From contig NZ_JAHTMW010000037.1 in the NCBI RefSeq assembly GCF_026236535.1, forward strand, positions 1 to 36,526: a DNA stretch of 36,526 nucleotides. The letters run 5' to 3'. The notes below the pieces were generated by a model. It had not been told where the DNA came from. It saw nothing but the letters and a program-made list of their open reading frames with translations, and made no database searches. Shown here one piece after another: positions 31,081 to 36,526 of this stretch. Numbering within the stretch: the first letter of the stretch is position 1; every line of letters starts with the position of its first letter. A program made the translations under genes and the position numbers. The DNA is from Streptomyces sp. SKN60 (GTDB lineage Bacteria; Actinomycetota; Actinomycetes; Streptomycetales; Streptomycetaceae).

Positions 31081-32519
31081 CGGGCGACGAAGGTGCCGGC
31101 CGCCTTGTCGTGCCAGCACTGGCGCCACGGGCGGTCGAAGAGGCACCAGAGGACGTTGAGCACGCCGATGCCGAGCAGTCCGAGCACCCCGTAGAGCAGC
31201 CAGCGGCGCAGCGCGGCGCCGAAGGTCGGCGGGTGCTGCCCCTCGATGTCCCGGACCTCCAGACCGCACAGCTTCTTGCCCAGCGTGCGCCCCCACTTGG
31301 CGGTGGGCAGCGCCTCGTACAGCGTGCCGAGGACGAGGAACGCGGCGAGCACGATGCCGAACTGCACGGAGGTGGTGCCGTCGAGCAGCCACACCTGCAC
31401 GGTGACGCCGGTCTGCCGGGCGGCCTCGATCTTCTCGTCGATGTGCGCGATCGCGGCGGTCACGAAGGGGTACGAGACGGCGCCGACCAGCGCCCCGAGC
31501 ACCACGCCGTCCACGAGGCGCGCGAGCAGCCGCCGCCCGAGCCCGGCGGGCCGGGCCGCCGCCTGCGCCCGCGCCGCCGCCTGGAACACGTCCTCGACGG
31601 GTGGCTTCCACGGCACGACGGGCTGCTGCGGGTCCTGCGCGGCGGGCGTGGGTGTGGGCGGTACGGGGGCGGGCGCGGGAGCCGGAGTCGGTACGGGCGC
31701 CGGGGCCGGCGCCGGGACGGCCGGGTGCGCGGGCTGCGGGCTCCACGCGGCCGGGGCGGGCGCGGGGGTGACGGGCATTCCGCCGAGGCGCGCGGCCGGG
31801 GCGACGGGAGCCGCGGCGGGAGCCGGCGTGGCCGCGGGGCGCTGCTCGGGGACGGTGCCGCCGGCCTCCGGCCAGGCGGGGGCGGCGGGGGTGGGGCTCG
31901 GCGCCGGGGTGGCCGGGGCCTCCGGGGCGGCGTCCTCGACGGGCGCGACGGCCGTCGCCGGGTCACGGCGCATCGAGACCCCGCCACCCGACGCGGCGGG
32001 CGCTGCGGGCGTCTCCGGTCCGCCGGCGGCCGGCCAGGCGGCCGCGGCGCGCGGGTCGGCGGCGGGAGCGGACGCCGTGGCCGCCGGGGCGGCAGGCTGC
32101 GGCTCGTCCTGGACGCCCCACGAGACCTTCTGGTCGCGCTCGCCGCCGAAGCCGGTCTGCCGGGAGGTGCTGGCCTGCCACGCGGAGGCGGGCTCCTGGG
32201 GAGCGGCCGCGGCGGGCTCCGGTTCGGCGTCGAAGAAGACCGGGCCGGTCTCCTCGACGGCCGGCACGGCCGGGAGGGCCGGGACGGCCTGGGCCGCGGG
32301 GGCCGCCGGGAGTTGCGGCGCCGGGGCCGGGCTCGGCGCCACCTGCGGGGCGACCGGTGCGGGCGGCGCGGGCGGCGTCTCGCCCTCCTTGGGCGCGGGC
32401 CGGCTCGTACCGGGCACCCACGCGCCGCCGTTCCAGAAGCGGATGTACCCGGGAATCGACGGGTCCGGGTAGTAGCCCGCCTGCGGTACCTCTCCGCCGC
32501 CTCCAGGTGGAGTAGCCAC
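31077..32519 (-). CDS. DUF2510-RDD fusion membrane protein
   Basis: The 480-residue protein begins with a DUF2510-like segment (AGYYPDPSIPGYIRFWNGGAWVPGT, about 14-38), then a ~270-residue Pro/Ala-rich linker, and a C-terminal RDD domain with transmembrane helices (GRRLLARLVDGVVLGALVGAVSYPFV, FGIVLAAFLVLGTLYEALPTA) and GRTLGKKLCGLEVRDI. GTG 32519 is the start, with GGAG about 12 bases upstream. The stop TAG lies in the CTAG of the adjacent MITE, though the TAG would exist without it. The domain is paralogous to the next RDD gene. Function unknown. Confidence 0.9.
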   Translation of the reverse strand: MATPPGGGGEVPQAGYYPDPSIPGYIRFWNGGAWVPGTSRPAPKEGETPPAPPAPVAPQVAPSPAPAPQLPAAPAAQAVPALPAVPAVEETGPVFFDAEPEPAAAAPQEPASAWQASTSRQTGFGGERDQKVSWGVQDEPQPAAPAATASAPAADPRAAAAWPAAGGPETPAAPAASGGGVSMRRDPATAVAPVEDAAPEAPATPAPSPTPAAPAWPEAGGTVPEQRPAATPAPAAAPVAPAARLGGMPVTPAPAPAAWSPQPAHPAVPAPAPAPVPTPAPAPAPVPPTPTPAAQDPQQPVVPWKPPVEDVFQAAARAQAAARPAGLGRRLLARLVDGVVLGALVGAVSYPFVTAAIAHIDEKIEAARQTGVTVQVWLLDGTTSVQFGIVLAAFLVLGTLYEALPTAKWGRTLGKKLCGLEVRDIEGQHPPTFGAALRRWLLYGVLGLLGIGVLNVLWCLFDRPWRQCWHDKAAGTFVAR

Positions 32520-32829
32520 TGCCCCGACTCCGTTCAGTCACAACGCCGTTGATCCGCCCGGGCCGCGCGGTGTCCTCGCCTACCGCGCCGCGTCCCAGGG
32601 AGGACAGTAACGAAGAACGCCGCCGCAGGGAGAAGGAGCCCACCAGAAAGCCCGCCTTCGAGCGACAGACCCGGATTTTCGTCACTCACCGTGATCCTCG
32701 GGCCCTACCCACGAAGCCTGGAAAAAATTCCTCAGAAAATTTCCCGAAGTCGCGTAATGAACCGGCCCGACCCCTCTCTCTCCCGGTGAAGGCCCACCCC
32801 GGGCATCACGAGCGGAGAGGCAGAACGCC
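32520..32829. promoter_or_regulatory. ssgG upstream region with AT-rich patch
   Basis: This gap has no gene. GAAAAAATTCC (32721-32731) and GAAAATTTCCC (32735-32745) are near-direct repeats, unusual for GC-rich DNA and suggestive of a regulated promoter for ssgG. A GAGAGGCAG (32815-32823) lies just before the start codon. Confidence 0.4.
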
Positions 32830-33324
32830 ATGCAGAACACCGACAACAACAACGTGGTCGAGCGCGAGCTGGAGCTGAAGCTGGTCCTGTCCCCGGAGCG
32901 TTCGGTGCCGGTCCCGGCCCGGCTCGCCTACCGCGTGGACGACCCGTACGCCGTCCACATCACCTTCCACATCGGCTCCGAGCACCCGGTCAACTGGACG
33001 TTCGCCCGCGAACTGCTCGTCGAGGGCGTCTTCCGGCCGTGCGGCCACGGGGACGTGCGGATCTGGCCGACGAAGGTCGACGGCCGCAACGTCATCCTGA
33101 TGGCGCTGTCCTCCCCCGACGGCGACGCGCTCCTGGAGGCGCCGTCGGCGCAGGTGTCCGCGTGGCTGGAGCGGACCCTGCGCGCGGTCCCGCCGGGCAC
33201 CGAGACCGAGCAGCTCGGCATCGACGACGGCCTGGCCGAGCTGCTCGCCGCCACCGTGGTGGCGGACGAGCTGTGGCTGCGCGACCCGTGGCCGGCGGAC
33301 GAGTCCGGCGACGGCGAGCTGTGA
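32830..33324 (+). CDS. ssgG: SsgA-like sporulation/cell-division protein SsgG
   Basis: The 164-residue protein has the SALP layout: ELELKLVLSPERSVPVPARLAYRVDDPYAVHITFHIG (about 13-49), WTFARELLVEGVFRPCGHGDVRIWP, ILMALSSPDGDALLEAP and VSAWLERTLRAVPPGTE. SALPs control septum placement and peptidoglycan during sporulation in Streptomyces. The tag ssgG is based on the gene order beside the FAD oxidase and the RDD genes, which matches SCO2924 from memory. GAGAGGCAG precedes ATG 32830. It is divergent from the RDD gene and convergent with the FAD oxidase gene. Confidence 0.88.
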   Translation: MQNTDNNNVVERELELKLVLSPERSVPVPARLAYRVDDPYAVHITFHIGSEHPVNWTFARELLVEGVFRPCGHGDVRIWPTKVDGRNVILMALSSPDGDALLEAPSAQVSAWLERTLRAVPPGTETEQLGIDDGLAELLAATVVADELWLRDPWPADESGDGEL

Positions 33325-33396
33325 GCGCCGCATCGGCTTCGTACGGGACGGGGCCCCCAACCCGTCGCCGTGCCCGTACGCGTACTCGTACCCGGA

Positions 33397-33440
33397 AGGC
33401 TCAGGAGGCTCAGGAGGCTCAGGAGGCTCAGGAGGCTCAG
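33397..33440. repeat. 9-bp tandem repeat at the stop codon of the GlcD-like gene
   Basis: AGGCTCAGG repeats almost five times. On the minus strand each unit reads TGAGCCTCC, so every copy has an in-frame TGA; the first (33437-33439) is the actual stop codon of the gene. Likely variable between strains, but harmless to protein length. Confidence 0.9.
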
Positions 33441-34825
33441 AACAGCTTGCCGGGGTTCAGCAGGCCCAGCGGGTCGAAGGTCTCCTTGATCCCGCGCTGC
33501 AGTTCCACGCCGACCGGCCCCAGCTCCCGGGCCAGCCACTCCTTCTTCAGCACGCCCACCCCGTGCTCCCCGGTGATCGTGCCGCCGAGCGCGAGGCCGA
33601 GCGCCATGATCTCGTCGAAGGACTCGCGCGCCCGGCGCGACTCGTCCTCGTCGGCGTGGTCGAAGCAGACGACGGGATGGGTGTTGCCGTCGCCGGCGTG
33701 CGCGCAGACCCCGATGGTCAGCCCGTACTTGGCGGCGATCTCCGCCGTGCCCGTGAGCATGGCGGCGAGCTTGGTGCGCGGCACGCACACGTCGTCGATC
33801 ATCGTGGCCGTCTTGATGGTCTCCCGAGCGGTGAGCGAGAGCCGACGGGCCTGGAGGAGCAGCTCGGACTCGGCGGCGTCCTCGGCCGGCACGACCTCGG
33901 TCGCCCCGGCGGCCCGGCACAGCTCCGCCACCGCGGCCAGATCGGCGGCCGGGTCGGGGGTGTCGAAGGCGCACAGCAGCAGCGCCTCGGTGGTGTCGGG
34001 CAGACCCATGTGGGCGAGCTTGTTGACGGCCCGGACGGTGGTGCCGTCCATCAGTTCCAGGAGTGAGGGAGTGTGGCCGCGCTCCATGATCGAGCAGACG
34101 GCCGCGCAGGCGGCCTCCGCCGAGGGGAACTCGGCGGCGAGCGCGAGCTGCGCCGGCGGCTGCGGCTTGAGCGCGAGCACGGCGCCGACGACGATGCCGA
34201 GGGTGCCCTCGGAGCCGACGAACAGCCGGGTCAGGTCGTATCCGGCGACGCCCTTGGCGGTGCGGCGGCCGGTGCGCAGGAGTCGCCCGTCGGCCAGGAC
34301 GACGTCGAGCCCGAGCACGTACTCGGCGGTGACCCCGTACTTCACGCAGCACAGACCGCCGGACGCGGTGCCGATGTTGCCGCCGATGGTGCACATCTCC
34401 CAGCTGGAGGGGTCCGGCGGGTAGGAGAGGCCGTGTTCGGCGACGGCGCGGGACAGCACGGCGTTGACGACGCCCGGTTCGACGACGGCGATCCGGTCGA
34501 CCGGGTCGATCTCCAGGATGCGGTCCATCTTGACGAGCGAGAGCACGATGCAGCCCTCGGAGGCGTTGGCGGCGCCGGACAGACCGGTGCGGGCGCCCTG
34601 CGGGACGACCGGGACGCGCAGTTCGGTCGCGGTGCGCATGATGTGCCGCACCTGTTCGACGGTGCGCGGGAGCACGACGGCCGCGGGGGTGCCGGCCGTG
34701 CAGAAGCTCGCCATGTCGCGGGCGTAGGAGGCGGTGACGTCGGGGTCGGTGAGCACGGCCTCGGCCGGGAGTCCGGCGCGCAGGCGGGTGTGCAGGGTGT
34801 GGAGCCTCTCGTGAAGATCGTCCAT
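33437..34825 (-). CDS. FAD-linked oxidase, GlcD/D-lactate dehydrogenase type
   Basis: The 462-residue enzyme has the FAD_binding_4 domain: AVVLPRTVEQVRHIMRTATELRVPVVPQGARTGLSGAANASEG (about 48-90), the PPDPSSWEMCTIGGNIGTASGGLCCVKYGVT segment, and the C-terminal GITITGEHGVGVLKKEWL stretch with the catalytic histidine region. It oxidises a 2-hydroxy acid such as glycolate or D-lactate to the keto acid, passing electrons to the membrane; the partners GlcE/F are not here, so the exact substrate is open. ATG 34825 (MDDLHERLH) is the start; the long open frame beyond is an artefact. Tandem 9-bp units surround the stop. Confidence 0.92.
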   Translation of the reverse strand: MDDLHERLHTLHTRLRAGLPAEAVLTDPDVTASYARDMASFCTAGTPAAVVLPRTVEQVRHIMRTATELRVPVVPQGARTGLSGAANASEGCIVLSLVKMDRILEIDPVDRIAVVEPGVVNAVLSRAVAEHGLSYPPDPSSWEMCTIGGNIGTASGGLCCVKYGVTAEYVLGLDVVLADGRLLRTGRRTAKGVAGYDLTRLFVGSEGTLGIVVGAVLALKPQPPAQLALAAEFPSAEAACAAVCSIMERGHTPSLLELMDGTTVRAVNKLAHMGLPDTTEALLLCAFDTPDPAADLAAVAELCRAAGATEVVPAEDAAESELLLQARRLSLTARETIKTATMIDDVCVPRTKLAAMLTGTAEIAAKYGLTIGVCAHAGDGNTHPVVCFDHADEDESRRARESFDEIMALGLALGGTITGEHGVGVLKKEWLARELGPVGVELQRGIKETFDPLGLLNPGKLF

Positions 34826-34924
34826 GGGTCCAGCGTGGCACCCGGGGCCATCGGTGTGAACCCGCCGGGGAGCGGGCGCTGATGTGCTCTTCGTACGGCC
34901 CGTCGCGGGCGCACAGTGTGCGCC

Positions 34925-36289
34925 ATGAGACCCGAGAACGTGTCGCGGACGGTCCTCGCCTCGGGCGTGGGCGCTGTGCTCGCCGCGACGGCGCTGCTGT
35001 ACGTGCCCGAGCTGGCCGGCCGGTCCGCGCCGCCCCCGCCCGGTCCCGCCGAGCGCGCGGCGCACGCGGCGACCTCGGGGGCGCAGGCGGCGCTGCCGGA
35101 CCTGGTCGCGCTGATCGGAGACCGGGAGAAGTGGCTGCGGGGGCACCCCGGTGACGCGGCGTCCTGGGCGGTGCTCGGCTCGGCCTACACGGAGCGGGCG
35201 CTGCGCCGCGCCGACCCGGCGGACCTGCCGCGGGCCGAGGCGGCCCTGAAGCGGGCGCCCGGGAGCCTGGACGCGCAGGTGGGCCTGGCGGCGCTCGCCA
35301 ACGCGCGCGGCGACTGGGCGACGGGCCGGACGTGGGGCGAGCGGGTGCGGAAGGCGGACCCGAAGCGCTGGTCCGCGTACCCGGTGCTGATCGACGCGTA
35401 CAACGGTCTCGGCGACTACAAGGCGGCCGGCAAGGCCGCCGAGAAGCTGGCCGAGCTGCACACGGGCGCGGCGGTCAGCGGCCGCTCGGCGCAGCTGTAC
35501 CGCGACCGCGGCTGGCGCGAGGACGCGGGCGCGGCGGCCCTGGACGCGGTGGCGCTCGCGGAGACGGGTGCGGAGAAGGCGGTCGCGCTGTCCCGGCTCG
35601 GCGACCTGGCGTGGGAGCGGGGCGAGCCGGCGGAGGCGCTGGCGCAGTACGGGGCGGCGCTCGGGCTCGTACCGGACCACGGGCCGGCGCTCGCGGGGCG
35701 GGCGCGGGCGCGGGCGGCGCTCGGGCGGACCGAGGAGGCGGTACGGGACTGGCGGGCGGCGATCGGGCGCCTGCCGCTGCCCGGGTATCTGCTCGAAGCG
35801 GCCGAACTGGACGAGTCCCTCGGCCGCGACGAGGACGCGCGGGCGCTGTACGCGCGGCTACGGGCGGGCCGTTGGCCGGACGCCGAGGTCGAGCTCGGCC
35901 TCCTCGACGCGGACCACGGCGAGCCGGCGGCGGCGGTGCGGCGGCTGCGGGCGGCGTGGGCGGGCGGGCACCGTTCGGTGCGGGTCGCGGACGCGCTGGG
36001 CTGGGCGCTGTACCGGTCGGGCGAGCCGAAGGAGGCCCTGGACTACGCGAAGCGCGCCACCGACGAGGGCCTGCGCAGCGCCCTCTTCGCGTACCACCGC
36101 GCCGAGATCGAACGCGCCCTGGGCGATCTGAGCCCGGCCCGCCGCCACCTCGCGGAGGCGCTGCGCACCAACCCGCACTTCTCGCCGTTGCTGGCGCCGC
36201 GCGCGAAGCAGGCGGTGGCGGCCCTCGGCGACTTCCCGGACGACCTCCCGAAGGACGTGCTGCCAGCGGAGCAGCCTGCGCGCTCCTAG
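34925..36289 (+). CDS. Tetratricopeptide repeat protein with N-terminal membrane anchor
   Basis: The 454-residue protein has a hydrophobic N-terminal segment (RTVLASGVGAVLAATALLYVPELA, about 8-31), then a Pro-rich linker and multiple TPR-like helices: SWAVLGSAYTERALRRA, AQVGLAALANARGDWATGRTWGERVRKADP, KAVALSRLGDLAWERGEPAEALAQYGAALGLVPDHGPAL and SVRVADALGWALYRSGEPKEALDYAKRATDEGL. TPRs mediate protein contacts; no enzyme domain is seen. ATG 34925 is favoured (GTG 34916 is also in frame). It is divergent from the FAD oxidase gene and ends at a long-stem repeat. Confidence 0.9.
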   Translation: MRPENVSRTVLASGVGAVLAATALLYVPELAGRSAPPPPGPAERAAHAATSGAQAALPDLVALIGDREKWLRGHPGDAASWAVLGSAYTERALRRADPADLPRAEAALKRAPGSLDAQVGLAALANARGDWATGRTWGERVRKADPKRWSAYPVLIDAYNGLGDYKAAGKAAEKLAELHTGAAVSGRSAQLYRDRGWREDAGAAALDAVALAETGAEKAVALSRLGDLAWERGEPAEALAQYGAALGLVPDHGPALAGRARARAALGRTEEAVRDWRAAIGRLPLPGYLLEAAELDESLGRDEDARALYARLRAGRWPDAEVELGLLDADHGEPAAAVRRLRAAWAGGHRSVRVADALGWALYRSGEPKEALDYAKRATDEGLRSALFAYHRAEIERALGDLSPARRHLAEALRTNPHFSPLLAPRAKQAVAALGDFPDDLPKDVLPAEQPARS

Positions 36290-36298
36290 GCGGGGCCT

Positions 36299-36385
36299 GC
36301 CGTTCGTTGTGGGCATACGTTCCGCAGGGGCTGGGGGTCCCCCCCAGGGCGAAGCCCTAGGGGGAGGGTGGGCACAACGGACGGC
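36299..36385. repeat. 87-bp long-stem repeat after the TPR gene (terminator-like)
   Basis: GCCGTTCGTTGTGGGCA at the left pairs with GGGCACAACGGACGGC at the right. Inside are GGGGGTCCCCCCC and AGGGCGAAGCCCT sub-hairpins. Sequences of this design (TTGTGGGCA...GGGCACAACGG with a GGTCCCCC core) are common in Streptomyces intergenic space, from memory. It follows the TPR gene stop by about 10 bp, so it likely ends transcription. Confidence 0.75.
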
Positions 36386-36526
36386 GCCCCTTGCCGGGCC
36401 TAGGCTTCCGCGCCTGTGCCCGCACACGGGGGCGCCGCGCTCGTGGTGCGGGTCCAGGCGCAGGTGCGGAACGCGCCCGCATGGGCGCCGTCCCGTGTGC
36501 CCACCCGTCCCGCCCTGCGGGACGAA
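36386..36526. other. End of window, no gene seen
   Basis: The last 141 bp are very GC-rich and carry no confident gene. The hairpin CGTCCCGCCCTGCGGGACG at the very edge looks like another repeat family cut by the boundary. Confidence 0.4.

Noticed and set aside
33397..33440. Short repeat that could suggest a CRISPR array
   Set aside because: Contiguous 9-bp tandem units without spacers.

Overview
This is a high-GC actinobacterial chromosome segment, almost certainly Streptomyces. The evidence is the strong G/C third-position bias, an SsgA-like sporulation protein, a WhiJ-type regulator plus DUF397 pair, DasR-type operators (ACTGGTCTACACCAGT) at N-acetylglucosamine PTS genes, a single TTA (bldA-type) codon, and several repeats typical of the genus. 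Gene order from the penicillin-binding protein to ssgG matches what I recall of the S. coelicolor SCO2897-SCO2925 core region; this is from memory and was not searched.

Layout. 1-1961: accessory-looking block with a truncated XRE/DUF5753 regulator, a DUF397 partner, a palindromic operator candidate, a possible 21-residue peptide and a ParB-like protein. 2030-3755: two ~335-bp repeats in inverted orientation enclosing one gene of unknown function. 3835-8202: small membrane protein, DUF445 protein and a three-gene ABC-2 exporter operon whose first gene carries a TTA codon. 8370-12662: bifunctional penicillin-binding protein, a Gdx/SugE guanidinium exporter behind a guanidine-III riboswitch, a GroES-like protein, a DUF3618 protein and the peroxiredoxin Bcp. 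12718-12801: tRNA-Leu(UAG). 12821-14717: rdgB, a lipoprotein and rph. 14842-18126: nagF, nagD and nagE2 with three to four DasR sites. 18198-19623: MBL hydrolase and a membrane-anchored MazF/PemK-fold protein. 19646-21683: cysM, cysO, a cysteine-type leader peptide and the JAMM protease mec. 21780-26893: amino-acid permease, DUF2017, clpS, and divergently pncB and pncA, then a small unknown gene. 27038-36289: M6 protease, small membrane protein, two RDD proteins separated by a 177-bp MITE, ssgG, a GlcD-like FAD oxidase and a TPR protein. The right edge holds a long-stem repeat.

How genes work together. CysO, CysM and Mec form the thiocarboxylate-dependent cysteine route; here CysO ends Gly-Gly-Met-Val, so a processing step is implied, and a Cys-bearing leader peptide lies just upstream. 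PncA and PncB make consecutive steps of nicotinamide salvage. NagF (IIB) with NagD or NagE2 (IIC) forms GlcNAc PTS permeases under DasR. Rph, RdgB and the MBL enzyme are RNA/nucleotide housekeeping functions.

Most novel points: the inverted repeat pair and its captive gene, the operator/peptide/ParB-like unit, the palindrome over a leaderless pncB promoter, the orphan TetR-type palindrome before bcp, the solitary membrane MazF-fold protein, and the capped CysO. I did not see CRISPR, phage structural genes, or PKS/NRPS genes.
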